Notes under the pieces: model-generated | The model's input: the letters and a program-made list of their open reading frames with translations, nothing else | What the model was told of the DNA's origin: nothing | The model's database searches: none | In this document: positions 1-7,321 of the stretch, one piece after another | Layout of the letters: each line of letters opens with the position of its first letter | Position numbering within the stretch: position 1 is the stretch's first letter | Translations under genes and position numbers: made by a program | Assembly (NCBI GenBank): GCA_003480725.1 | Contig: QUJQ01000002.1 | Coordinates: 1-64,000, forward strand | Length of the DNA stretch: 64,000 nt | Source of the DNA: Clostridiaceae bacterium AM27-36LB | GTDB taxonomy: Bacteria > Bacillota > Clostridia > Lachnospirales > Lachnospiraceae | Direction: 5' to 3'

Positions 1-63
1 TGACGGGCGGACCCCCCGTCAGATACCTACTCTGTGTAGTCCCTTGTAAACTGTACTTTCCTG

Positions 64-177
64 GTAAATAAATATAACATCAAAGCGATCCGTTCCTATG
101 ATGCCCTTGATTTTCAGATCGTTGGCGAATGTAATCTTTATGATCAGCCATACTTGTGCTACGAAAAAGCTCTATAA
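64..177 (+). pseudogene. C-terminal remnant of a GNAT acetyltransferase
   Basis: From 64 the sequence reads VNKYNIKAIRSYDALDFQ and continues to a TAA at 175-177. The pattern of Asn, then a residue stretch ending in Ala-Ile-Arg-x-Tyr and a following Gly-Glu is the usual end of GNAT N-acetyltransferases (N-x-x-A-I-x-x-Y-x-x-x-G-F-x-x-x-G). No start codon or acetyl-CoA binding part precedes it, because 1-63 does not encode the rest of the domain. I infer a 3' fragment left by a deletion. It lies directly against another gene fragment in the same frame. Confidence 0.6.
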
Positions 178-342
178 GAAAGAAAGGTAGCAATCTTCGG
201 TTTCGTAAACCCTCTGTGCAGTGTGATGTTGTCTGCACTGGTTCTTGGCGAGGTCCGGCAGGCCTTCAATCTTGGAAGTCTGATTGCACTAGTTCTCGTC
301 TGTGTGGGAATCTATGTTGTAAATTGTAAAAAAGCAACATAA
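178..342 (+). pseudogene. C-terminal remnant of an EamA/DMT-family transporter
   Basis: Directly after the preceding stop codon, and in the same frame, the sequence encodes a hydrophobic stretch containing FGFVNPLCSVMLSALVLGE, then a last membrane helix and a short Lys-rich tail ending at TAA 340-342. A Phe-x-x-Pro turn followed by S-A-x-x-L-G-E and one more helix is typical of the last two helices of EamA (drug/metabolite transporter) proteins. There is no N-terminal part and no start. Two unrelated C-termini abut, so this patch looks like a deletion scar. Confidence 0.6.
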
Positions 343-363
343 TGATCTGGAGGAGATTTTAAT

Positions 364-654
364 ATGAAACATCTACTGATCCTTGTAACCTACAAATTAA
401 AATCTGGCATGCGTGATGCTTTTCTTAAGACCATGTCAGAATCCGGGATTCTGGAAGAAGTACTGAAGGAAGACGGTATCGTCCGCTACCACTACTATCT
501 GGATGAATCTAATCCTGACATCATCCTTCTGGTTGAGGAATGGCTCACTGCTGAACATCAGAAAAAACACTTGGAAACACCGCATATGGCAAGATTCCAG
601 CCTATCAAAGCGAAATACATTCTTGAAACCATCGTTGAGAAATCGGAGATTTAA
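364..654 (+). CDS. antibiotic biosynthesis monooxygenase (ABM/YgiN-like) family protein
   Basis: This is a 96-residue single-domain protein of the dimeric alpha-beta barrel type. It starts with a beta strand (residues 4-11), then K-x-G-x-x-D-A-F, a central R-Y-H-Y-Y segment near residue 41, and V-E-E-W (about 57-60) followed by H-x-x-x-x-H, all typical of ABM-domain proteins. Family members include quinol monooxygenases and heme-degrading enzymes, but most small ones have no known substrate. A GGAGG at 350-354 sits 9 bases before the ATG. It is the only apparently intact gene between the upstream fragments and the RNA locus that follows. The substrate cannot be told from the sequence. Confidence 0.75.
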   Translation: MKHLLILVTYKLKSGMRDAFLKTMSESGILEEVLKEDGIVRYHYYLDESNPDIILLVEEWLTAEHQKKHLETPHMARFQPIKAKYILETIVEKSEI

Positions 655-674
655 ATTAAATTTTTCTAAACTTA

Positions 675-703
675 TTGCATATTTTCTGAAGGCTGTATAT
701 ACT
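675..703 (+). promoter_or_regulatory. promoter of the tandem-repeat RNA
   Basis: TTGCAT at 675-680 and TATACT at 698-703 are separated by exactly 17 bases, close to the sigma-A consensus. Transcription would begin near 710. No ribosome binding site or sensible reading frame follows, and a terminator appears about 160 bases downstream, so the promoter probably drives a short untranslated RNA. Confidence 0.65.
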
Positions 704-766
704 GTAAATAGTAGATGGGCTATATGCTTATCATGTGGGCTGACACATAAAATCCGACTTTCTTTC

Positions 767-874
767 CGGACTTCGGGTGCCGGACAGTTGACTGGCAACG
801 GTAAAACCAGTGTTTCTTATCGGACTTCGGGTGCCGATCAGTTGACGGACAACGGTAAAATCAGTCACTAAAGG
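767..874 (+). repeat. two tandem 54-bp units of the putative antitoxin RNA
   Basis: CGGACTTCGGGTGCC begins at 767 and again at 821, so the period is 54 bases. The units agree at most positions up to ...GGTAAAA(C/T)CAGT and diverge after that. A degenerate half-unit may precede them (about 749-766, AAAATCCGACTTTCTTTC compared with AAAACCAGTGTTTCTTAT). Confidence 0.85.
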
Positions 875-912
875 AAGGTATCATCTGCTACGGTGAATGA
901 ACCTTCCTTTTA
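870..912 (+). terminator. intrinsic terminator between repeat RNA and toxin-like gene
   Basis: AAAGGAAGGT at 870-879 pairs perfectly with ACCTTCCTTT at 901-910 over 10 bp, with T-rich DNA on the 3' side. In type III toxin-antitoxin loci a terminator at this place sets the ratio of antitoxin RNA to toxin message by partial read-through. Confidence 0.8.
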
Positions 913-950
913 AATTTCTATAATTATTTCACATTAAGGATCCCCCTCTC

Positions 951-1574
951 ATGAACAAATCAGAAGCAGTCCGCATTATCAGTAAGTGTGCTAATATTTA
1001 CAAAAAACGTTTAGATGGTTATCAGATCGTTTTTGTATATCGCGATGAAAACAATCATTCCAATTATATGGAAGTAAAATTCCGTTCTTATAATTTTTTA
1101 CATTTCACTGGAGTAATCCCTCGAAATGGATTAAGTGCCAACGATTTCTATCGTTTTGCGTTAAATAATCGATTAAGTGAACGAGATTTTATTTTTAAAA
1201 ATAATCATACAACGATATTAAAATTAAAAATACTTGATGCAATTATGAATATTGATACCAAAGCAAGGATGATAGGAAATTATATTGGTCCTCATTTAGA
1301 CCTTTATACAGAAAAAGTAACCGGCACTACTACTGCATGCCTTGGTTTAATTGAAAAAGAAAACTTTTATTTACCCAATAGTGTTTTGAGCGAAGATATT
1401 CGAGTTATTATTCCAAAACCACCTGGAAAAATATATGCTATCTTCAAAAAACCTATGAATAGTCCTTTGTATACGCAGCTTACATACCATACAAAAAATT
1501 TGAAGATTACGAAAAAGTGTCTTCCGCAAACTTTGGTCACGCAAATCGAACCATTGTTATTGGAAGACACTTAA
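951..1574 (+). CDS. PBECR4-domain protein, predicted RNase toxin
   Basis: This 207-residue protein matches my memory of the PBECR4 family (phage-Barnase-EndoU-ColicinE5/D-RelE-like nuclease 4). It has an N-terminal helix with K-S-E-A-V-R-I, then M-E-V-K-F-R-S-Y-N-F-L-H-F-T-G at about 43-57, L-S-A-N-D-F-Y near 64, R-L-S-x-x-D-F near 77-83, M-I-G-x-Y near 106 and E-K-V-T-G with a downstream L-P-N-S-V-L. The BECR fold is shared by metal-independent RNases such as barnase, RelE and EndoU. The gene is much richer in A and T than its neighbours, which suggests transfer. Its ribosome site is weak (AAGGA about 12 bases upstream) and no good promoter lies between the terminator and the ATG, so expression probably depends on read-through. 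Catalytic residues were not assigned. Confidence 0.7.
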   Translation: MNKSEAVRIISKCANIYKKRLDGYQIVFVYRDENNHSNYMEVKFRSYNFLHFTGVIPRNGLSANDFYRFALNNRLSERDFIFKNNHTTILKLKILDAIMNIDTKARMIGNYIGPHLDLYTEKVTGTTTACLGLIEKENFYLPNSVLSEDIRVIIPKPPGKIYAIFKKPMNSPLYTQLTYHTKNLKITKKCLPQTLVTQIEPLLLEDT

Positions 1575-1579
1575 AAATC

Positions 1580-1852
1580 TTACTCTTCGTCCTCATCCAT
1601 ATCTACATAAGCCTGTGCGATCCGTCTATAATCAAACTCTTTCGCAATCTTCTTTACCGTGAAATCGTCCCCATCCATGATACTCTCATAAATATATCTT
1701 CCTTCATCATCAATGGTATCATCTGTGACAACTGCACCTACCACATAGTGCTTGTCCTCAAAATCAAACTCATCAACTACAGCCATCTCCACGTCTGATC
1801 CGTCACTGGCTGTTACGTGAAATGTTACATACTCTTCAAAAATCTCTTCCAT
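1580..1852 (-). CDS. DUF1292 domain-containing protein
   Basis: A 90-residue acidic protein with the DUF1292 pattern: an N-terminal strand (V-T-F-H-V-T), E-M-A-V-V-D-E-F-D-F-E-D-K-H-Y-V, then Y-I-Y-E-S at about 53-57 and a D-D-F-T-V-K-K-I block. Asp and Glu dominate the last 15 residues. Family members are small cytoplasmic Firmicutes proteins of unknown role. A strong AGGAGG lies upstream of the ATG. It converges with the toxin-like gene, with only five bases between the two stop codons and no visible terminator. Confidence 0.8.
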   Translation of the reverse strand: MEEIFEEYVTFHVTASDGSDVEMAVVDEFDFEDKHYVVGAVVTDDTIDDEGRYIYESIMDGDDFTVKKIAKEFDYRRIAQAYVDMDEDEE

Positions 1853-1867
1853 TGTGTCATCCTCCTT

Positions 1868-2191
1868 TTAAAATACCATCTGCACAAGAATCATATACAG
1901 TATAGTCCCTCCGCCGATGGATAACAAGGTATTTTTCTTCCATTTATGCAGTACCATGATAAACAGGATCGCAATGGCTTCCGGCAATCCATAGGTGGAG
2001 CTGGCTGGCACATCCTTCAGGCAATAAATAACGAGAAGACCGATCACTGCATAGGGAAGCACCTTTCCCAGATACTGAATATAGGCAGGCGGTGTCTTTC
2101 CTTCCGGAAAAATCAGAAATGGCAGGAATCTGGTCACCATGGTTCCCAGTACAACGGCAACAATCGTAATAATACTCTGTGTAGTCGTCAT
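1868..2191 (-). CDS. azlD: branched-chain amino acid exporter small subunit AzlD
   Basis: A 107-residue membrane protein with about four predicted helices (near residues 5-22, 40-58, 65-85 and 88-105) and the AzlD signature T-R-F-L-P-F near residues 20-25. AzlD works with AzlC in the inner membrane to export branched-chain amino acids and their analogues. I chose the ATG at 2191-2189 because it shares its A with the azlC stop codon (TGATG), the usual translational coupling for this pair. A longer open frame to 2356 lies inside azlC and is not needed. Confidence 0.88.
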   Translation of the reverse strand: MTTTQSIITIVAVVLGTMVTRFLPFLIFPEGKTPPAYIQYLGKVLPYAVIGLLVIYCLKDVPASSTYGLPEAIAILFIMVLHKWKKNTLLSIGGGTILYMILVQMVF

Positions 2192-2883
2192 CACTCTTTC
2201 ACCTCCGGCTGCAGGTATTTTTTCAGTGCCATAAAGCATACAATAATCAGTGCCATAGACGGAATAATAAAATTCTGGCTGCCAAAGACAAACAGACAGA
2301 CGATTGGAATCATCAGTCCGATCAGGGCAGGTCTGTGGTCTGGATGCTCTTCCCACTGTCCCATGAACATAACAACGAACAGTGCGGTCATGACGAATTC
2401 AATTCCCGTCGTATCAAAATAGATCACATAACCCAACAGTGCGCCTGCAGTAGCTCCACAGACCCAGTATAGATGATTCAAAAATGTAACAAAAAACATG
2501 AACCATCCTTTGTCCACATCTTCCGGCGGGGTGACTGTACAGTTGATACTGAAGGACTCGTCACACATTCCATAGATCAGATAAAACTTCTTCCAGCCTG
2601 TATGCTCATATTTATCCAGCATGGAAATTCCATAGAACAAGTGCCTTGCATTGACCATCAATGCCAGCAGAAAGGCTGACAGGGGATGAAAGGCTGACAA
2701 CAGCAGATTGACTGTCACAAATTCCATGGAGCCTGCAAAGATAAACATACTCATAAACAGCGGATACCCTACAGAGAATCCTTTGCTCCTCATTAAAAAT
2801 CCATACGACATACCCAGGAACAAAAATCCCACACAGATGGGCAATGTATAGGGCAAGGCCGCTTTGAAAGCTTTTGTTTTCAT
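2191..2883 (-). CDS. azlC: branched-chain amino acid exporter large subunit AzlC
   Basis: A 230-residue polytopic membrane protein of the AzlC/LIV-E family. It opens with a helix ending [11 protein letters not shown], followed by F-A-G-S-M-E-F-V (about 49-56) and [11 protein letters not shown] (about 75-85), the family's best conserved blocks. It forms the transport pathway for branched-chain amino acids with AzlD. The start ATG at 2883 is preceded by GTGAGG at ten bases, and this ribosome site lies in one arm of a long inverted repeat. Regulation of azlCD by amino-acid-sensing regulators is known in Firmicutes; which regulator acts here is not visible. Confidence 0.9.
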   Translation of the reverse strand: MKTKAFKAALPYTLPICVGFLFLGMSYGFLMRSKGFSVGYPLFMSMFIFAGSMEFVTVNLLLSAFHPLSAFLLALMVNARHLFYGISMLDKYEHTGWKKFYLIYGMCDESFSINCTVTPPEDVDKGWFMFFVTFLNHLYWVCGATAGALLGYVIYFDTTGIEFVMTALFVVMFMGQWEEHPDHRPALIGLMIPIVCLFVFGSQNFIIPSMALIIVCFMALKKYLQPEVKE

Positions 2884-2893
2884 AAAAAACGAA

Positions 2894-2968
2894 CCTCACT
2901 ATCTTTGGTAAGGTTGTGCACTGCACAACAACTTTTTAATCATACCACCAGATAGTGAGGCACTTCAA
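2894..2968 (-). promoter_or_regulatory. azlCD promoter with nested inverted repeats
   Basis: On the minus strand TTGAAG (2968-2963) and TATGAT (2944-2939) are 18 bases apart. An 11-bp perfect inverted repeat, CCTCACTATCT at 2894-2904 and AGATAGTGAGG at 2950-2960 with further TGGTA/TACCA pairing, has one arm inside the promoter spacer and the other over the azlC ribosome site. A second palindrome, TTGTGC-N3-GCACAA, is at 2914-2928. The arrangement fits a two-site operator, or RNA sequestering of the ribosome site if transcription starts further upstream. Confidence 0.55.
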
Positions 2969-3082
2969 TACTATTTTTTATTCGTCTTTTTCAAGTACGA
3001 TCGCTCTGACTGCTTCCGTCAGATCTACCACTCTGGAAACATTTTATAAGAGCGACACTTTCTCCGTAAAAATCCAAGAACT

Positions 3083-3114
3083 AACAAAGCCGATGCTCTC
3101 GCACCGGCCTCGTT
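3083..3114 (-). terminator. terminator downstream of the 3226-3618 gene
   Basis: AACGAGGCCGGTGC and GCATCGGCTTTGTT on the minus strand can pair over 14 positions (including G-U pairs) around a GAGA loop. The U tract after it is weak (AGTTCTTGG, then TTTTT). Apart from this hairpin and the azlCD control region, I see nothing else in the roughly 340 bases between azlC and the next gene. Confidence 0.5.
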
Positions 3115-3225
3115 AAGATTTGATAAGGGATTTTGGACATCTTCAATATACAATACTTTTCACTTTTTGAACTACCAAATCTATGTAAAATTTTGTAAAA
3201 CCTATGTAAACAAATACGGTGTCAC

Positions 3226-3618
3226 TTATGCATACATTGCCTGAAAATCAAGACGAATCAGGCGATTACCATCCTCGTCCTGCGGATTTCTCATATAAAT
3301 CAGATCCATGTCACTGGCCTGAAATTCCATAACGGCCTGTTCCGGCAGGATCGTCCGATAGGCTCTTGGCCAATGGCCGCCGCTGGGAATTGTCCGTTCG
3401 TTCTTTGGATCCCACAGGATCAGAGATACCACTTTTGCATGGCACGCAAGTGCAAGCTCAATCGTTTTCTGTAAACCTAAAAATTCTGCTGCAAGTGTCA
3501 CCAGCAGCACATCAGAATCTTCCGCTTTTGGATTCCTGCAGTCGAGCTCGTATACCTTCTCGTCTTCGTATTGCTCAATCTGCTGTCTGTGGATGGCATC
3601 CAATAAAGTCTGAATCAC
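3226..3618 (-). CDS. conserved hypothetical protein
   Basis: A 130-residue soluble protein I do not recognise. It starts at GTG 3618, supported by GAGGAGG eight bases upstream. The N-terminus is a charged helix (about 1-20). The middle is a likely beta-alpha-beta region (V-L-L-V-T-L-A-A-E-F-L-G-L near 37-49 and K-V-V-S-L-I-L-W-D near 62-70). A Gly-Gly-His-Trp-Pro motif near 80 precedes a C-terminal strand ending R-L-D-F-Q-A-M-Y-A. No signal peptide, membrane segment or metal cluster is visible. It follows feoB on the same strand after 117 bases, so co-transcription is possible, but a link to iron is only positional. Confidence 0.6.
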   Translation of the reverse strand: MIQTLLDAIHRQQIEQYEDEKVYELDCRNPKAEDSDVLLVTLAAEFLGLQKTIELALACHAKVVSLILWDPKNERTIPSGGHWPRAYRTILPEQAVMEFQASDMDLIYMRNPQDEDGNRLIRLDFQAMYA

Positions 3619-3735
3619 CTTTCATTCCTCCTCGTATGTCGCTCTTCGGTCTATATGTCTGCAATACAGTATTTTCAATGTTTCTATATATTAGACAATT
3701 CATGTATCCAAAAAGTTTCATATTCAGAAAAATTT

Positions 3736-6078
3736 TTAGAAAAATGTTCCGATCAGGTGTACCACAAATGCTGCCAGCCATGCGATCAAGCACTGACCGA
3801 TCACCACTCCACATGCCCATCTGCCTCCGAGCTCCCTCTTTACAGAAGCAATGGCTGCCACACACGGTGTATAGAGAAGGCAGAACACAAGCAAAGCCAT
3901 GGCATCCAGCGGACTCAACAGTCCGGACAGGGCAGTCGTTGTTCCAAAGAGAACAGTCAATGTAGATACTACGCTCTCCTTTGCCATAAATCCAGTGATC
4001 AGTGCAGTAGATATCCTCCAGTCACCAAATCCTACCGGAACAAATAACGGTGCGATCACACCTGCCACTGCAGCCAGTATGCTGTTCTGAGAGTCTGTAA
4101 CCATATTCAGATGCAGATCAAAGCTCTGCAAAAACCAAATCATAATGGTTGCAATAAAAATCACTGTAAAGGCACGATGTAGAAAATCTTTGGCTTTATC
4201 CCACAGCAAGTGTCCGACATTTTTTGCCCCCGGCATCCGATAGTTTGGCAGTTCCATAACAAACGGAACCGGCTCTCCTTTGAACAGCGTCTTACGGAAC
4301 GCGAAAGCCGTTCCAATTCCCATAAGAATGCCGAACAGGTACAGGCCGATCATAACCAGAGCTCCATATCTTGGGAAAAATGCAGCTGTAAAAAATGCGT
4401 AAATCGGAAGTTTTGCAGAGCAGCTCATAAATGGTGTGAGCAGGATCGTCATCTTACGGTCACGCTCCGACGGAAGTGTACGACTTGCCATAACACCTGG
4501 TACCGTACATCCAAAACCGATCAGAAGCGGCACAATACTTCTGCCTGACAATCCCATCTTTCGGAGTAACTTATCCATAATAAATGCGACTCTTGCCATA
4601 TATCCACTGTCTTCCAACATGGACAGGAAGAAAAACAATGTAACGATGATCGGCAGGAAACTTAACACACTTCCAACCCCATGGAAAATGCCATCGATAA
4701 CAAGAGACTGTAACACTTCATTTACATGGAACGTCTCCATTGCCTGAGCGGTAACTTCTGTCAGCTTTCCAATTCCGAGCTCTAACAGGCTTTGCAGTCC
4801 CGCACCAACAACATTGAAGGTCAGGAAAAAGACTATACCCATAATAGCAATAAATGCCGGAATTCCGGTATATTTGCCGGTAAGGACTCTGTCGATCTGC
4901 TTACTGCGGAGCCGTTCTTTGCTTTCATGAGGACGGATGACTGCCGCTTCGCATACTTTTTCAATATACCGAAACCGCATATCTGCAATGGCAGAATTGC
5001 GATCCAGTCCCGTCTCTTCCTCCATCTGACAGATAATATGCTCAAGCATCTCCTTCTCATTCTGACTTAGATTCAGAAGTTCCATCATGCCTTGGTCATT
5101 TTCTGCCAGTTTGCTTGATGCAAAACGAACAGAAATACCAGCTTTTTCTGCATGATCTTCAATCAGATGCATGATTGCATGGAGACATCGATGCACACCT
5201 CCATTCTGATCCTCTTCATCACAGAAATCTGTAACTGCAGGACATTCCTGATATTTTGCCACATGGACTGCATGCTCCACCAGTTCCTCGATTCCTTCTC
5301 CTTTTGCAGCAGAGATAGGAATGACCGGCAGCCCTAAGAAAGATTCCATTTCATTGATTCGAACTGAGCCACCATTTGCCCGTACCTCATCCATCATGTT
5401 TAATGCCACAACCATGGGAATATTTAATTCCATCAGCTGCATGGTCAGATAGAGATTTCGCTCCATATTGGTTGCATCCACAATGTTGATGATTCCCTTT
5501 GGTTTATCTCTCAGTACAAACTCTCTGGTTACAATCTCCTCACTGCTGTACGGAGACATGGAATAGATTCCGGGAAGATCTGTGATCAGTGTCTCCGGAT
5601 GACCTTTGATCACACCATCTTTTCGGTCTACTGTCACACCTGGGAAATTGCCCACATGCTGATTAGATCCTGTGAGCTGATTGAATAATGTCGTCTTTCC
5701 ACAGTTCTGATTTCCTGCCAGCGCAAAGGTCAGTGTAGTTCCTGCAGGGAGCTCATGTTCTTCTTCCTTATTATGATATTTTCCACCTTCACCGTAGCCT
5801 GGATGAGCTTCTGGATCTTTGAAAGGCTTACATTCCGGATGCCATTTTGCTTCATGTGGTTTGCTGATCATAATTTTATCTGCATCATCCAACCGAATCG
5901 TCAGTTCATATCCATGGATCCGTAACTCTACCGGGTCTCCCATAGGTGCATATTTTACAACGGTCACTTCTGTTCCCTGAATCAGTCCCATATCAAGAAG
6001 ATGCTGCCTTAATGCACCTTCTCCTCCTACAGAGAGTATCGTTGCTGTCTTTCCTGGTTGTAATTCTCTCAGTGTCAT
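3736..6078 (-). CDS. feoB: ferrous iron transporter, fused FeoA-FeoB
   Basis: This 780-residue protein imports Fe(II) through the cytoplasmic membrane. Residues 1-72 form a FeoA SH3-like domain (L-L-D-M-G-L near 27-32), normally a separate protein. After a charged linker (73-112) comes the FeoB GTPase domain with G1 G-N-Q-N-C-G-K-T-T at 122-130, then P-G-V-T, D-L-P-G-I-Y, N-M-M-D and S-A-A-K-G-E. The transmembrane part follows with the two Gate regions, including L-L-I-G-F-G-C-T-V-P-G and P-C-V-A-A-I-A-S. The ATG is preceded by GAGGAGACGG. A promoter at 6140-6168 and an AT-rich region before the gene could carry an iron-dependent operator, but I cannot define one. Confidence 0.93.
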   Translation of the reverse strand: MTLRELQPGKTATILSVGGEGALRQHLLDMGLIQGTEVTVVKYAPMGDPVELRIHGYELTIRLDDADKIMISKPHEAKWHPECKPFKDPEAHPGYGEGGKYHNKEEEHELPAGTTLTFALAGNQNCGKTTLFNQLTGSNQHVGNFPGVTVDRKDGVIKGHPETLITDLPGIYSMSPYSSEEIVTREFVLRDKPKGIINIVDATNMERNLYLTMQLMELNIPMVVALNMMDEVRANGGSVRINEMESFLGLPVIPISAAKGEGIEELVEHAVHVAKYQECPAVTDFCDEEDQNGGVHRCLHAIMHLIEDHAEKAGISVRFASSKLAENDQGMMELLNLSQNEKEMLEHIICQMEEETGLDRNSAIADMRFRYIEKVCEAAVIRPHESKERLRSKQIDRVLTGKYTGIPAFIAIMGIVFFLTFNVVGAGLQSLLELGIGKLTEVTAQAMETFHVNEVLQSLVIDGIFHGVGSVLSFLPIIVTLFFFLSMLEDSGYMARVAFIMDKLLRKMGLSGRSIVPLLIGFGCTVPGVMASRTLPSERDRKMTILLTPFMSCSAKLPIYAFFTAAFFPRYGALVMIGLYLFGILMGIGTAFAFRKTLFKGEPVPFVMELPNYRMPGAKNVGHLLWDKAKDFLHRAFTVIFIATIMIWFLQSFDLHLNMVTDSQNSILAAVAGVIAPLFVPVGFGDWRISTALITGFMAKESVVSTLTVLFGTTTALSGLLSPLDAMALLVFCLLYTPCVAAIASVKRELGGRWACGVVIGQCLIAWLAAFVVHLIGTFF

Positions 6079-6139
6079 TCTTCACCGTCTCCTCATTTGT
6101 TATTGATAATTGAGATTTATTTTCAGTTTGTTCGGATTA

Positions 6140-6168
6140 ACTTTAACACTGATGAGACTTTTTTTCAA
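6140..6168 (-). promoter_or_regulatory. putative feoAB promoter
   Basis: On the minus strand TTGAAA (6168-6163) and TAAAGT (6145-6140) are 17 bases apart, about 60 bases before the feoB ATG. The downstream TGATAATTGAGATTTATTTTCA (6103-6124 on the plus strand) is only loosely like a Fur box. Confidence 0.5.
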
Positions 6169-6186
6169 TAATATTTCATCATATAT

Positions 6187-6215
6187 GAAAACCCATCGAA
6201 CAAAATCCGATGGGC
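6187..6215 (-). terminator. terminator after the 6227-7234 gene
   Basis: On the minus strand CCCATCG pairs with CGATGGG around a 9-base loop and is followed by TTTTC. It lies just after the stop codon of the minus-strand gene ending at 6227 and separates it from the feoAB promoter. Confidence 0.6.
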
Positions 6216-6226
6216 TTAGTAATAGC

Positions 6227-7234
6227 TTATTCATAATTCATTACCAAAAACAGTGGTTTGATCACGATGATCTCATCATATTCTTCCTGTTCGACTGTTA
6301 CACTGGCATTCAGCTTCTGAAGATCTTCCTTTAATAGCTGAAGTGCTTCCTCTGCTGTCTGTGCACGGCCAGTTCTCACAATATCCTGCATCCACTTTAT
6401 CACGACTGGATGTGCATAACAAGCAGGAAGCGGAAAATCTGAAGATTTCTGTATGTAATCTTCCATCGTATGTACAGCATTTTCTCTGCGTTTTTCAATG
6501 GCTGTCCTGTTATTTTTGGCTGTAGGCAATACATTTGCGCCAGCAAACAGGAAAATAGCTGCCAGACCAAACAGAAGGAAATACATTCCAAAACCGGCAT
6601 GGGTAATCAGTGCGAAGATTCCATAGATCAATGCTCCGGCTCCCAGCAACGTGATTGCCAGAGCCACCCACTTATACGCAGGGTTGCTCTGTTCATAGAC
6701 TCGTTTCTGTTTCGCAGACTGACTCAGTTCAAGGCACAGCTCCGGTTCTTTTTCCAGATATTTCTTCGCTTTCTCCAATGACTTTACAGTCGCTTCTGCA
6801 TCTTCAGACAGAACCAGACCTTTGTATTTCTCTGCCAGACGCTTTTCTTTTTCCGCCAGTTTCCGCTCTGCCTCTACACTGTGCAATGGAATCCCCGGAA
6901 AATGCGTCTCCACATAAGCAAGCAGACGATCTACATCTTCTTCATGTTTGAAGTTACACTGCTTCTGTTTTCCATCATCGTATTCAACTACCAGATACGG
7001 AAGAGAACCAAAGACTCCTTTTCCGGTAAAACCACCTTTACTCATGGCGATCCTTTTAAAAATTCTTGTCACAGAATCCATAGACACATAGAATCTTCGA
7101 TCAATATAAAAGCTGTTCAGGTAGATTGCCTTCCGTCCCACTCCGCATGGGCCAAATCTTCTGCATGTTTTTTTATCCTGTGCCAGTTCATCATCTGGAA
7201 TAACTATCTGTCCCAGTCTTTGTGGTCTCATCAT
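6227..7234 (-). CDS. hypothetical membrane protein with two central helices
   Basis: A 335-residue protein of no recognised function. Residues 1-95 are a soluble beta-rich region containing R-R-F-G-P-C-G-V-G-R-K-A-I-Y-L-N, a motif that recurs in uncharacterised Lachnospiraceae proteins. A charged, probably coiled-coil helix covers about 115-175, two membrane helices lie near 190-208 and 215-235, and a helical C-terminal region ends in acidic residues. It has no ATPase motifs that I can see. The upstream neighbour is cstA, with a strong hairpin between, so it is probably transcribed alone. Confidence 0.6.
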   Translation of the reverse strand: MMRPQRLGQIVIPDDELAQDKKTCRRFGPCGVGRKAIYLNSFYIDRRFYVSMDSVTRIFKRIAMSKGGFTGKGVFGSLPYLVVEYDDGKQKQCNFKHEEDVDRLLAYVETHFPGIPLHSVEAERKLAEKEKRLAEKYKGLVLSEDAEATVKSLEKAKKYLEKEPELCLELSQSAKQKRVYEQSNPAYKWVALAITLLGAGALIYGIFALITHAGFGMYFLLFGLAAIFLFAGANVLPTAKNNRTAIEKRRENAVHTMEDYIQKSSDFPLPACYAHPVVIKWMQDIVRTGRAQTAEEALQLLKEDLQKLNASVTVEQEEYDEIIVIKPLFLVMNYE

Positions 7235-7260
7235 TGTATCCTCACACTCTTTTTACTATT

Positions 7261-7286
7261 TTGGGGGCAAATTTCTTTGCCCCCAA
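7261..7286 (-). terminator. strong hairpin after cstA
   Basis: TTGGGGGCAAA pairs perfectly with TTTGCCCCCAA around a 4-base loop, 36 bases after the cstA stop. There is no U tract on the minus-strand 3' side (AAAATAG follows), so it may act as a message-end stabiliser or a weak terminator. Confidence 0.4.
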
Positions 7287-7321
7287 TCGTCATTTCTTAT
7301 ATGTAATTCTCATTCTTTCCC

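Larger units (their letters stand above)
710..912 (+). ncRNA. putative structured antitoxin-like RNA with tandem pseudoknot repeats
   Basis: The stretch between a sigma-A-like promoter (675-703) and an intrinsic terminator (870-912) holds two near-identical 54-base units. Each unit has a hairpin with a UUCG loop (CCGG pairing CCGG in unit 1) and then GUUG-N5-CAAC, where the five loop bases can pair with CCAGU (unit 1) or UCAGU (unit 2) seven bases further on. That is an H-type pseudoknot. Differences between the units often keep pairing, which supports a selected RNA fold. The next gene encodes a predicted BECR-fold RNase. Promoter, RNA repeats, leaky terminator and toxin gene is the known layout of type III toxin-antitoxin loci (ToxIN, CptIN, TenpIN). 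The antitoxin role is inferred. Confidence 0.6.

Noticed and set aside
503..871. Open frame that runs through both 54-bp repeats (R-T-S-G-A-x-Q-L-T-x-N-G-K in each)
   Set aside because: It starts inside the ABM gene in another frame, has no ribosome site, and the unit differences keep RNA pairing. The frame is open because 54 is a multiple of three.
767..874. Possible tandem riboswitch (guanidine-II or glycine type)
   Set aside because: The conserved ACGR loops of guanidine-II and the core of glycine riboswitches are not present, and a terminator plus RNase-like gene fits type III better.
6103..6126. Fur box upstream of feoAB
   Set aside because: Agreement with the 19-bp consensus is poor; listed only as a possibility.
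7261..7286. A certain terminator for cstA
   Set aside because: The stem is strong but no U tract follows on the minus strand; kept at low confidence.
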